A DNA stretch of 38,252 nt, taken from positions 1 to 38,252 of the forward strand of contig JAPLXD010000028.1 in the NCBI GenBank assembly GCA_026396255.1, given 5' to 3'. Within the stretch, counting starts at the first letter, position 1, and each line of letters begins with the position of its first letter. The stretch comes from Candidatus Moraniibacteriota bacterium (lineage in GTDB: Bacteria > Patescibacteriota > Minisyncoccia > Moranbacterales > UBA11712). A program made the translations under genes and the position numbers. Of the stretch, positions 27,082 through 36,031 are shown in pieces. The notes below the pieces were generated by a model. It was not told where the DNA came from, did no database searches, and saw only the letters and a list, made by a program, of their open reading frames with translations.

Positions 27082-27565
27082 GTACCTTAAAAAACCAAAG
27101 GTTTACGAGTTCCAATCACAATTTCCCCCTATTTGTGATTGGAACTCGTAAACTTCTCTATAAACTGCTTCCCAACGTGGAAGGGGTAAAAAACAAAAAT
27201 AAATATTTTTGTGAAATTTTTAAAATTACCCCGCACGATTTCTTCGTCAATATCGAATATCAAAAATACTTGGCGAGAAGATTGTGCGGGGAAAAAATAA
27301 AAAACAAAAAATACGTTCCTTAACGGTAGAGAGGTTCACGATAACAGACGACATATACACAAAGTATATGTTCGCCGTATGATACTCTCTGCGCTTTCAC
27401 CCGGCGCAAGTTCTCGGCTGACATATTGGTATATGTCAAAAACCGGGCGCTGCCGCCACTTATTATTATTTGCGGGCGCTTGCAGCGCCCGGTATCAGAT
27501 ATTTCATATCTTACCGGACATATTTTTCGCGGGTGAACAAGACGGCCTCCAGGGCGGTTTTTTTG
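27082..27565 (+). ncRNA. candidate structured RNA of unknown class
   Basis: consecutive hairpins: 27101-27121/27133-27153 (21 bp perfect), 27229-27248/27272-27291, 27419-27426/27431-27438, 27473-27480/27484-27491, 27489-27517. Confidence 0.4.
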
Positions 27566-27612
27566 TTGGCGAAAAATTGGATATTTTTTATTTTTTGCTG
27601 TATTCTTGAAAT

Positions 27613-27798
27613 ATGGAAATTTCGCAGACCAGATGGAAAGTTATATCAGATATCAATAGAGATCTCGCTTTGGTATTTTTCGCGTCTGTGTTTCTTGGGC
27701 CGCTATTGAGCAAAGAACCAGCTGATTCATTTTCAATTGCCGCGGGATTAATCGTGTCTATATTCTTTTGGGGAGTTAGTTTTCTAGCCGTAAAATAA
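27613..27798 (+). CDS. small membrane protein
   Basis: 61 aa with two hydrophobic segments. Confidence 0.5.
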   Translation: MEISQTRWKVISDINRDLALVFFASVFLGPLLSKEPADSFSIAAGLIVSIFFWGVSFLAVK

Positions 27799-27803
27799 TT
27801 TTT

Positions 27804-27902
27804 ATGAATTTAACTAATCTTATGACAAGTTTCTACATTCTGGGAGCGCTTCTCGTCATTGCCTTCGTCCTCCTGATCATCGCTTTCAAAAAGCAAGGAT
27901 AG
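27804..27902 (+). CDS. 32-aa single-TM small protein
   Basis: MNLTNLMTSFYILGALLVIAFVLLIIAFKKQG; 5 nt after upstream stop, hydrophobic core plus KKQG tail; too short for the ORF track. Confidence 0.45.
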   Translation: MNLTNLMTSFYILGALLVIAFVLLIIAFKKQG

Positions 27903-27916
27903 GTATTTCTCTATTT

Positions 27917-27944
27917 GTCATCCCGGTCTTGACTCGGGATCCAG
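27917..27944. repeat. gtcatcccggtcttgactcgggatccag palindromic repeat
   Basis: matches the familiar GTCATCCCGG..CCGGGATCCAG style of dispersed bacterial intergenic palindrome. Confidence 0.6.
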
Positions 27945-27954
27945 AAAACACGCA

Positions 27955-27985
27955 TAAAAAAGCGGACTATTCGGTCCGCTTTTAT
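27955..27985. terminator. bidirectional intrinsic terminator
   Basis: aaaaaagcggactattcggtccgctttta. Confidence 0.75.
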
Positions 27986-28656
27986 TGTTTGGATAAAGTA
28001 TAAAACTCCTCGTGACAATATTTTGCCGATACAGGAGTAGTTCTGATACCAAATTTTTCAAAAGTCTCCCTGAAAAAAGTTCCACTTCGACATTCGCGAG
28101 ATCTGTCGTTCGCATCGAACATGAACTGGTGCAGTCCAGCAAAAGGACTTTTTATGCTGGCTCTCGCAATCTCACTAAGCGCCTTTTCGATGTACCCCTT
28201 GCCACCGCCTTGTGGTATTAAAAGAGCATCATGAAAAAATCCGGTGCTAACAGTGACGACACTTTCGTCTTTCAGTTGCCGGAAGAAGGTATAAAAATCG
28301 ACACCAAATATGTACGACGCCCGAGAATTGTTCTTGACCTTATCCGGTATGGAAATTTCGCACGGAATTTTTTCCGAGAAGACATATTCTCCTCGGAGGA
28401 CCTTATACTCTTTTTTGTTCGGATTACCGATCGAGAAATCAACACCGACATAATATCGGCAGCCCAAATCGATAATCAATTCCGCAAGCCCCCCAAACAC
28501 CCCGCATCCGATTTCGACAACAATGTTGCCTCTTACTGCTTTCCGCAGAATTTTGAGATTATCTAGCCAATATATTCTGCATCTGTGCGGGCTATGCCAG
28601 TCAAGCGTCTTACACTTTGAATCAACAATTGGTTCTGGCAATACGATAACTGCCAT
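27982..28656 (-). CDS. SAM-dependent methyltransferase-like protein
   Basis: IVVEIGCGVFGGLAELIIDLGCRYYVGVDFS; AAGGAGG Shine-Dalgarno upstream of ATG on minus strand. Confidence 0.6.
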   Translation of the reverse strand: MAVIVLPEPIVDSKCKTLDWHSPHRCRIYWLDNLKILRKAVRGNIVVEIGCGVFGGLAELIIDLGCRYYVGVDFSIGNPNKKEYKVLRGEYVFSEKIPCEISIPDKVKNNSRASYIFGVDFYTFFRQLKDESVVTVSTGFFHDALLIPQGGGKGYIEKALSEIARASIKSPFAGLHQFMFDANDRSRECRSGTFFRETFEKFGIRTTPVSAKYCHEEFYTLSKQ

Positions 28657-28744
28657 AGCAACCTCCTTGATTTGTAAATTAAGGTACTTTATGATTTCAA
28701 TACAGGATAGCAGAATTATTTATTTTAGTCAATACAAATATCTA

Positions 28745-29140
28745 ATGGATAACCTTAATCCTCAAAAAGAAATTGGCAATCTCGGCGAGCGGATTGCCGC
28801 CAACTATTTCAAGGCGCGGGGATGCGAAATTTTGGAAATGAATTTTGAGAATAAATTTGGATACAGAGTTGGGGAACTTGATCTTGTCGCCCGCAACCTG
28901 AAAAACAATGAAATCATTTTCGCCGAAGTGAAAACCCGTCAAAAAGGGACAAGCCACTCCGAAACGCCCGAACTCGCCATCACCCGCGGAAAATACCGCA
29001 AGCTTTCAAAAATAATTTCCGCTTATCTGCGGAAAAACAATCTGCTGGACTGCGACTACCGCCTTGACGCCATCGCCATTGAACTCGATATGAAGACGCG
29101 CAAGGCAAGTCTGCGACATCTAAAATGTATTTATTACTAG
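28745..29140 (+). CDS. UPF0102 (YraN) family endonuclease-fold protein
   Basis: NLGERIAANYFKARGCEILEMNF, GELDLVARNLKNNEIIFAEVKTRQ. Confidence 0.88.
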   Translation: MDNLNPQKEIGNLGERIAANYFKARGCEILEMNFENKFGYRVGELDLVARNLKNNEIIFAEVKTRQKGTSHSETPELAITRGKYRKLSKIISAYLRKNNLLDCDYRLDAIAIELDMKTRKASLRHLKCIYY

Positions 29141-29159
29141 ACATCGATATTTTTTGTGA

Positions 29160-29215
29160 TATACTTGAAGAAATTCGAGATCGGATCTCGAGCCTGCTCG
29201 AGGTGCGACCTCGAA
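29160..29215 (+). promoter_or_regulatory. promoter -10 (TATACT 29160-29165) and leader palindrome 29174-29215
   Basis: ttcgagatcggatctcgag-cctg-ctcgaggtgcgacctcgaa. Confidence 0.6.
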
Positions 29216-29239
29216 TGGATAATGCATTAATTTGAACCT

Positions 29240-29599
29240 ATGATTGATCCACAAATCCAGGAGGAACTTAAGACTAAGCTGCTTGAAGAAAAAAAACGAA
29301 TCGAAGAAAATTTGTCCAAAACAGAAACCGGAAAGAAAGACGCTGATCGGGAATATGAAACCGCCTTTCCCGAAGTCGACCGCGATGAAGAATCCAACGC
29401 CGATGAGATTGACATGTATGAAAACAATCTCGCCGCCGATGAAGCAATGAAGGGGGAGCTCGAAAAAATTGAAAAGGCTCTCGCGGCGATGGAAGCCGGC
29501 ACTTATGGATTTTGCGCCAATTGCCAAAAAGAAATCCCGCTCGAACGGCTCCGCGCCTATCCGCAGGCGGACACTTGTCTCGATTGCGACGGGAAGTAA
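29240..29599 (+). CDS. DksA/TraR C4 zinc-finger protein
   Basis: GTYGFCANCQKEIPLERLRAYPQADTCLDC. Confidence 0.9.
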   Translation: MIDPQIQEELKTKLLEEKKRIEENLSKTETGKKDADREYETAFPEVDRDEESNADEIDMYENNLAADEAMKGELEKIEKALAAMEAGTYGFCANCQKEIPLERLRAYPQADTCLDCDGK

Positions 29600-29717
29600 A
29601 TCAAAGGAGGAAAGGAAACGACAAATAAATCTTCGAAATATTGCGTGCATCTTATCTGCTCTGCAGATAGGATAGCCTATTGAGAAGATTGTTTGGCGTT
29701 TCCGCCGCAGCTACAAA

Positions 29718-30104
29718 ATGAAAATAAAATTACTTTTTCTATTTGTCGTCCTTATTTTTTTCGACCAGATATTAAAATATCTTTCAACTGATTCGATTTG
29801 CAACCCGAATATCGCCTGGAGTGTTCCAATCTCTCCGGCGATTTTTTATTTGGTTTGGAGCTTGATTATGATTTTTTTGCTCTATCTGATTTTCAAGACC
29901 AAATCCTATATTCAAAAGTTTTTTACCATATTGATTCTTTCCGGCGCCATTTCAAATATGATTGACCGAATCCGCCTCGGCTGTGTCGTCGATTACATCG
30001 ACCTCAAATTTTGGCCGGTTTTCAATTTGGCGGACGTGTATATTACACTGGGGATAATATTGATTGTCCTGAATATAATCCGAAATAAAAATACTGATCG
30101 CTAA
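29718..30104 (+). CDS. lspA: signal peptidase II
   Basis: FFDQILKYL, ILSGAISNMIDRIRLGCVVDYIDL, FNLADVYITLG. Confidence 0.85.
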   Translation: MKIKLLFLFVVLIFFDQILKYLSTDSICNPNIAWSVPISPAIFYLVWSLIMIFLLYLIFKTKSYIQKFFTILILSGAISNMIDRIRLGCVVDYIDLKFWPVFNLADVYITLGIILIVLNIIRNKNTDR

Positions 30105-30112
30105 ACACAAAA

Positions 30113-31639
30113 ATGTCTTCAAAAGTTCTCTCCGCCACAACTCTCGGGCTCACCAGCCATCTCGTCGAAGTTGAAGTCGATACCCATTCGGGGATGTACG
30201 TTTTTTCGATCGTGGGTCTGCCGGACGCGACAGTCAAAGAAGCCAAGGATCGCGTGAACGCCGCCATCAAAAACTGCGGTTTCAAGCCGCCCTACCAATG
30301 CGGGCACGTGACAGCCAATCTGGCGCCCGCCGACATCCGCAAAGAAGGGTCGCTCTATGATCTGCCGATCGCGCTCGGATTTTTGCTCACCACCAAACAA
30401 ATTGATTTTGATACGAACGACAAATTGTTCGTTGGCGAATTGTCGCTCGACGGAAAAATCCGCCCGGTGAATGGAGTCCTGCCGATCGCAATGATGGCGA
30501 AAGTTGAAAATATCTCCGAAATTTTCGTACCCCTTGAAAACGCAGGAGAAGCCAGTATCGTGAAAGGCCTCAAAGTCATCCCCGCGGACAATTTCGCGGA
30601 TCTCATCAAGCATCTTCTTGGAGAAAAATTGATCGCGCCCCATCCCGAACAAGATCTTCAAAAAGTTTTTGAGCCGCAGACATACCATCTCGATATGGCC
30701 CACGTCAAAGGCCAGGAACACGCCAAGCGCGCGCTTGAAATCGCTGCCGCCGGCGGGCATAATGTTCTTTTTTCCGGACCGCCGGGATCGGGAAAGACGC
30801 TCCTCGCCAAAACTTTTCCTTCGATCCTTCCGCCGCTCACTTTTCCGGAAGCGCTTGAGATCACCAAAATTTTTTCAATCGCCGGAAAACTGCCCCGCGA
30901 AGTCGCGCTTGTTTCCCAGCGTCCGTTCCGTTCACCGCACCACAGCGCCTCGGCGGTCTCACTCGTCGGAGGCGGACAATTTCCGCGCCCGGGAGAAATC
31001 AGTTTATCTCACCGGGGAGTTTTGTTTCTTGACGAATTTCCGGAATTTTCCCGGATGGTCCTCGAAAATCTGCGCCAGCCGCTCGAAGACGGGTCGATTT
31101 CCGTTTCGCGCGCCCAGGCGACATTGACATTCCCGGCGAGATTTACGCTCATCGCCGCGATGAATCCGTGTCCGTGCGGCAATGCCACCGACCCCGAAAA
31201 ATTGTGCAGTTGCTCACCATCCTCAATCATCAAATACCAGCGAAAAATTTCCGGACCGATTCTTGACCGCATCGACATCCACATCGAAGTGCCGCGGATG
31301 AAATTCGACAAATTGGCGAGCGAGAAATTGGGGGAGTCGAGCGTGTCGATCCGAGAGAGAGTGATTGCCGCAAGGCAAAGGCAGCAAGCTAGATTCAAAA
31401 ATCTGGACGGCATCATCGCCAATTCCGAAATGACCGGCCAGCAGATGAAAGAATTTTGCCAACTCGGAAACAACGAATTGGATTTATTGCGAAAAGCCGT
31501 CAATCAGCTCCAACTTTCCGCCCGCGCTTATCACAGAATAATCAAAATCGCCCGCACCATCGCCGACCTCGCCGGCGCGGAGAAAATCGAAATCCCGCAC
31601 CTCGCCGAAGCGATCCAGTATCGGCAGAGACAGACGTGA
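30113..31639 (+). CDS. YifB/ComM-family Mg-chelatase-like AAA ATPase
   Basis: LATTLGLTSHLVEVEVD-type N-terminus, FSGPPGSGKTLLAKTFPSILPPLT, AAMNPCPCGN. Confidence 0.95.
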   Translation: MSSKVLSATTLGLTSHLVEVEVDTHSGMYVFSIVGLPDATVKEAKDRVNAAIKNCGFKPPYQCGHVTANLAPADIRKEGSLYDLPIALGFLLTTKQIDFDTNDKLFVGELSLDGKIRPVNGVLPIAMMAKVENISEIFVPLENAGEASIVKGLKVIPADNFADLIKHLLGEKLIAPHPEQDLQKVFEPQTYHLDMAHVKGQEHAKRALEIAAAGGHNVLFSGPPGSGKTLLAKTFPSILPPLTFPEALEITKIFSIAGKLPREVALVSQRPFRSPHHSASAVSLVGGGQFPRPGEISLSHRGVLFLDEFPEFSRMVLENLRQPLEDGSISVSRAQATLTFPARFTLIAAMNPCPCGNATDPEKLCSCSPSSIIKYQRKISGPILDRIDIHIEVPRMKFDKLASEKLGESSVSIRERVIAARQRQQARFKNLDGIIANSEMTGQQMKEFCQLGNNELDLLRKAVNQLQLSARAYHRIIKIARTIADLAGAEKIEIPHLAEAIQYRQRQT

Positions 31640-31678
31640 AAAGGCTTTTTCTTTTTTTGAAAATAGTGTATATTATAC

Positions 31679-31760
31679 AGCTAGCCCCTCACCAATTCTT
31701 TTTTTTCGCGGCAGCTGATCGACTTGAGTATAATATATGAAAATTGGTGAGGGGCTAGCT
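31679..31760 (+). promoter_or_regulatory. leader hairpin agctagcccctcaccaatt / aattggtgaggggctagct (19 bp perfect)
   Basis: arms 31679-31697 and 31742-31760, located between -10-like TATATT and the ATG at 31775. Confidence 0.7.
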
Positions 31761-31774
31761 AGGGCTGTTTTCTT

Positions 31775-32710
31775 ATGAAGAAAAAAATCTCCATATTGCT
31801 CCTGTTTTTTGCGATTATTGCCGTTTTGCATTTTTTCTGGCCGTTCGGAAAAAGAAAATTCACCGTCTTGCCGCCGTTTCCGGTTGCGGTGGCGGACAGC
31901 GGCAACTATTTTGCGACCACGACTTCCGCGGCCACCGTCTCTGACTTTTTCAAGGAAAAAAAGATTGCGCTCGGCGAGAAGGACTTCGTTTTCCCCGCAC
32001 CGGACACAAAAATTTTTCCGGGAAGCCAAATCATCCTCCGGCACGCGGTTCCGGTTGTCATCGCCGCCGATGGGAAAAATATTCAACTCAATACGACCGG
32101 ACGGACGGTCAGCGACGCGCTCTCCGAAGCAAATATTTCGCTCAGCCCGGTCGACAAGATCGCCCCTGATCCGTCCCAAACCCTGTCCGCCAATTTGAAA
32201 ATTGTTGTCACGCGGATCAATATTGCCGAAATTGCGGTTGATGAAGATATTCCTTTCCAAGTCGTGCAAAAAGAGGACAACACGATTTTGTGGAAACACA
32301 ATGCGGTCACACAAAAGGGTGTCAACGGCACCCGAGAGAAAAAATACCGCGTCACCTATACGGATGGAAAAGAAACCAATCGCGTTTTGATCGGAAGCTC
32401 CGTTACGCAAGCACCTGTTTCGGAAATTGATTCTATTGGAACAAAAATAATTGTCGGAAAGACCCAAAGCGGAGACGCCACCTGGTATGAAAACGGCAAC
32501 GATCTCACCTGCGCCAGCCTGACCTTCGCCCAAGGGAAATATCTGCGCGTGACAAACCGCGCCAACGGGAAATCGGTGATCGTCCAGGTGAACGATTCCG
32601 GTCCATATGGAAAAGGCCGCGTAATCGACCTCAACAAGAAAGCTTTCCAGAAAATCGGCGACATCGGAGCGGGAATCATCAATGTGAAGGTGGAAGAAAT
32701 ACTTAACTAA
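31775..32710 (+). CDS. DUF348/G5-domain protein with C-terminal RlpA-like double-psi beta-barrel
   Basis: TVSDALSEANISLSPVDKI, G5-like KYRVTYTDGKETNRVLI, SGDATWYENG..LTCASLTFAQGKYLRVTNRANGKSVIVQVNDSGPYGKGRVIDLNKKAFQKIG. Confidence 0.85.
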   Translation: MKKKISILLLFFAIIAVLHFFWPFGKRKFTVLPPFPVAVADSGNYFATTTSAATVSDFFKEKKIALGEKDFVFPAPDTKIFPGSQIILRHAVPVVIAADGKNIQLNTTGRTVSDALSEANISLSPVDKIAPDPSQTLSANLKIVVTRINIAEIAVDEDIPFQVVQKEDNTILWKHNAVTQKGVNGTREKKYRVTYTDGKETNRVLIGSSVTQAPVSEIDSIGTKIIVGKTQSGDATWYENGNDLTCASLTFAQGKYLRVTNRANGKSVIVQVNDSGPYGKGRVIDLNKKAFQKIGDIGAGIINVKVEEILN

Positions 32711-32717
32711 ATTTTTA

Positions 32718-33503
32718 ATGACTAAATTTTCAAATAAAAAATCGTTAGGTCAAAACTTTCTCACGAACGAAAATATAGCTAGACAAATTGTAATGTCTGC
32801 CAACTTAACGTCTTCCAACAATGTCATTGAAATCGGACCGGGAGAAGGAATTTTGACAAAGCATTTGGCTGGATCAGGCGCCCATGTTTTGGCGATCGAA
32901 ATCGATCAGAGGTTGATTGAATCGCTCAAAAAAAACTTTGAAAATATAGAGATTATCGAGGGGGATATTTTGAAAATAGACCTTCCGCGCTTGATCGAAG
33001 GAAACAATTTTGAAAACTATAAAGTCGTCGCCAATTTGCCCTACTACATCACTTCAAAAATCATCCGCTTGCTCCTCGAAACAAAATATCCGCCAAGCGG
33101 AATGATCTTGATGGTGCAAAAAGAAGTCGGGGAGCGAATCATCGCCCTCGATGGAAAAGAAAGCCTCCTTTCCATTTCCGTGAAATTCTATGCCGATCCG
33201 GAAATCCTTTTCGAAGTCCCGCGCGAAAATTTTGATCCAACTCCTGAAGTCGATTCGGTAGTTATCAAGATAAAGCGAAAAAATAATCCACCAGAGGCGG
33301 ACGCAAGCGAATTCTTCCGTCTCGTCCGCGCCGGATTTTCAGCCAAACGAAAAATGCTGGTGAATAATTTGGCTGATCTCGGCCACCCAAAAGCCGAGCT
33401 CTTGGATATTTTGAAAAAAGCCGGCCTGGAGTCGACAATAAGAGCGGAAAAGTTAAGCGTGGAAGATTGGGTAAAACTTTGTAATAATTTCCAATTAAAA
33501 TAG
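32718..33503 (+). CDS. rsmA: 16S rRNA dimethyladenosine transferase RsmA/KsgA
   Basis: KKSLGQNFLTNENIARQIV, VIEIGPGEGILTKHLA, VVANLPYYITSKII. Confidence 0.95.
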   Translation: MTKFSNKKSLGQNFLTNENIARQIVMSANLTSSNNVIEIGPGEGILTKHLAGSGAHVLAIEIDQRLIESLKKNFENIEIIEGDILKIDLPRLIEGNNFENYKVVANLPYYITSKIIRLLLETKYPPSGMILMVQKEVGERIIALDGKESLLSISVKFYADPEILFEVPRENFDPTPEVDSVVIKIKRKNNPPEADASEFFRLVRAGFSAKRKMLVNNLADLGHPKAELLDILKKAGLESTIRAEKLSVEDWVKLCNNFQLK

Positions 33504-33507
33504 GAAA

Positions 33508-34236
33508 ATGGAAATAATCCCCCAGAAATATGCATATCTGGCCGGTAGCTTATATTTTCTGGCAGTCTGGCTGGCCTTTTTCTGGAAATGGCCGAATCGC
33601 CGACTTCCCATGGCGACAATCGGCGCTTTTTTCATCGGACTTGGATTATTCGCCGAGTATTTTTGGTGGCTTTCCGATTGGTGGCATCCGAAAACATTCA
33701 CCGGAACAAAAATTGGAATTGAAGACATAATCTTGTCTTTCACCTTGCCCGGAATTTCTGTTTTGATTTACAAATTTTTCTTTAAAAAAGATTTGGACGG
33801 AAAATTTGAATTGGACAAAGGGACGTTTATTGCGGCTGCTCAAAGATATCTGCCAATATTTCTGATTTCTTTTGTCTCGGCTATTATTCTTTTTTCAGCG
33901 TTTCATGTGCATTCCGTGATCAGTACTTCGGTCGGAATGATGATAGCCAGTCTCATGGTCATGATACGCCGAAAAGATTTGCTCCCAGCTATGCTTTGGA
34001 GCGCTTTTTTGATGGTAGTAGTTTCTATTCCTGCCTATTTCATTTTCATTTTTCTTTCACCCGGAAGTATAGACGCCTTTTGGAATTTTTCCCAAATCAC
34101 CGGATACAAACTGACAGGAATACCTATTGAGGATATCTTGTGGTTTGCTCTCGCCGGCTTTTTGATGGGAGGAATAGTTGAATACGGTTTTGACTATCGA
34201 TTGGTTGACGAAAAGAATGCTAGATATGAAGCTTAA
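33508..34236 (+). CDS. membrane protein, possible lycopene-cyclase-type domain
   Basis: six to seven TM segments; GIEDIILSF and GIPIEDILWFALAG resemble the PxE(D/E) motifs of heterodimeric lycopene cyclase domains. Confidence 0.5.
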   Translation: MEIIPQKYAYLAGSLYFLAVWLAFFWKWPNRRLPMATIGAFFIGLGLFAEYFWWLSDWWHPKTFTGTKIGIEDIILSFTLPGISVLIYKFFFKKDLDGKFELDKGTFIAAAQRYLPIFLISFVSAIILFSAFHVHSVISTSVGMMIASLMVMIRRKDLLPAMLWSAFLMVVVSIPAYFIFIFLSPGSIDAFWNFSQITGYKLTGIPIEDILWFALAGFLMGGIVEYGFDYRLVDEKNARYEA

Positions 34237-35851
34237 TCACGGGATAAAATATAAAAAAGAAGATCGCCAAAACATAAACAAACAAAAATCCGAAAACAAA
34301 GATATGCACCCGCCGGGGTGATATTTTTTTTGTCTGCAAAATCCAAAAGGAAAGCGCGCCGAGGATCATTGCCGGAAAAAACAAAATTTTCGCGTTGAGC
34401 CAGAGGACACTCAAGGCGTAGGAGACAAAGATCCCAAGCCCGATCGCAAACCGCGCCCATGTTTCGCCGAGCAGAACGGGGATCGTCCAGACTTCGTCCG
34501 CTTTATCACCTTCGATGTCCTTCAAATCTTTGACGGGAAGAGAAATCATGAAGGCGATGATCAAGAGCCAGAAAACCTGATGGGGAAAGCGGGTGATATT
34601 TTGCCCGTCGGCCAGAAGTATGAAACCGGATATGAAAAGGAGCGCGAGGGCGAGCGCCGAGAAAAAGCTGGCCACAAACGGAAATCTTTTGAGACGAAAT
34701 GGCCAGGCAGAATATACCCAACCGATTGTTTGGTAAACAATGATTATTAAAAAGAATTTCGCGCCGACCGTGATAGCCAATATCAGCGAGAAGACAAAAC
34801 ATATCCAGAAGAGCTGCCGATAATCTTCGCTGGAAACCGCGCCAGTCGCCAGCGGACGCTGCGCGTTTGTCAGCTTGTCGATTTCCAAATCAACCTGGTC
34901 ATTGAGAAATACCGAAGCCAGCCAGGCAAAAATCGCCGCCAAGATCAAATTTGAAATGGCAAAAAAAGAAAAAACATTGATATTCAAATTATTTGGGAAA
35001 TAGAAAGCGCCCAATCCCGCACCCGTCAAAATCAAACCGGCATGAATTGTTATCTGAACCCAGCGAATGTTTTTCACGACTGGCCAGAATTTGTCACGAA
35101 AATAGAGCCAAAAAAAGAAAATCAAGACAAACACCAACAAATACGCGTATATCAAATTCATCTTCACATTGAGAGCATTCATGAAATCCGGTTCGGATAT
35201 CGAGAAGAAACCGGCCGGGGTGAGAAAAAGCCCGGCAATGTCGAAGCTTTGCACCGCAAATAGGCTCTTTTTCGGCAAAAAATACAGATAAGAGAGCCAG
35301 GAGGGAAAAGAGCCGAGAACGAATAGGATGATATAAGTGAATAACCCTGCCAAAAGAGCTCTTATCGTCTTTTTTTGCTTTATATAAGCATATAATATCA
35401 TAAAAACAATTGCCAGCGCCACCTCCACCCGGACTCCGTAGGTGATTCCGATCGCCGCGTTGTTGCCAAAAAAAGTCAAAAATCGTATAAGCAAGCCTTT
35501 CAGGCTGTCGAAAGCATAGAAACTCCAGCAAAAACTCTGTCCGCACCAAATCTTGTCGATGATTGGGGGAAAAATGACAAGCAAAAAGCCCCAAAGCAAC
35601 ACGTTGGCCGCTTTTTTGAGTTCTGTTTTCAGCCAGAAAACCAGAAAAATGAGTACAATCAGGTATGAGAATGCGAAAAACAGCCAGGCCACCAGAGTCG
35701 AGCCGATGAAAAAGGCCAGAGATACGTCCTGAAATCCGGCCAAGAGATTTTCCCCGAGCATCCGGAGAGCAATGATCGCCGAAAAGGCGGTCAGCCAGCC
35801 GATGAGAGTGAGGGGATAGGATTCGATTTTGGCAAGGAATTTATGCAACAT
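34220..35851 (-). CDS. UbiA-family prenyltransferase with N-terminal membrane extension
   Basis: LNDQVDLEIDKLTNAQRPLATG and VKDLKDIEGDKADEVWTIPVLLG. Confidence 0.8.
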   Translation of the reverse strand: MLHKFLAKIESYPLTLIGWLTAFSAIIALRMLGENLLAGFQDVSLAFFIGSTLVAWLFFAFSYLIVLIFLVFWLKTELKKAANVLLWGFLLVIFPPIIDKIWCGQSFCWSFYAFDSLKGLLIRFLTFFGNNAAIGITYGVRVEVALAIVFMILYAYIKQKKTIRALLAGLFTYIILFVLGSFPSWLSYLYFLPKKSLFAVQSFDIAGLFLTPAGFFSISEPDFMNALNVKMNLIYAYLLVFVLIFFFWLYFRDKFWPVVKNIRWVQITIHAGLILTGAGLGAFYFPNNLNINVFSFFAISNLILAAIFAWLASVFLNDQVDLEIDKLTNAQRPLATGAVSSEDYRQLFWICFVFSLILAITVGAKFFLIIIVYQTIGWVYSAWPFRLKRFPFVASFFSALALALLFISGFILLADGQNITRFPHQVFWLLIIAFMISLPVKDLKDIEGDKADEVWTIPVLLGETWARFAIGLGIFVSYALSVLWLNAKILFFPAMILGALSFWILQTKKISPRRVHIFVFGFLFVYVLAIFFFIFYPVIKLHI

Positions 35852-35857
35852 TGTAAT

Positions 35858-35968
35858 TTCTAATACCCAATTTCCAACAAAAATTCAAATGCCTAATGTC
35901 CAATTTTGAAATTCGAGACTTTAGCATTGGACATTTTATTGGAAATTAGTAATTGGGAATTGGAAATT
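35858..35968. repeat. AT-rich palindromic element built from ccaatttcc/ggaaattgg-type words
   Basis: tgtccaa...ttggaca and aatttccaa...ttggaaatt pairs in the region. Confidence 0.7.
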
Positions 35969-36031
35969 TTAAAAAATATTCTCTTCCTAAAAACTAGCAC
36001 ATAATCCAATTATTTATCAACAGCAAAAGCT

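Noticed and set aside
27135-27323. 62-aa ORF starting GTG
   Set aside because: Start lies in a perfect hairpin arm and no family is recognised; kept as an alternative to the RNA interpretation, not called as CDS.
27340-27520. CRISPR-like array from repeated short palindromes
   Set aside because: The hairpins differ in sequence and spacing; no direct repeats with spacers. No CRISPR array seen elsewhere in the window.
27082-27565. tmRNA, RNase P RNA, SRP RNA or 6S RNA
   Set aside because: No tRNA-like ends, no conserved P4 or SRP-loop words, and no convincing 6S bubble architecture visible.
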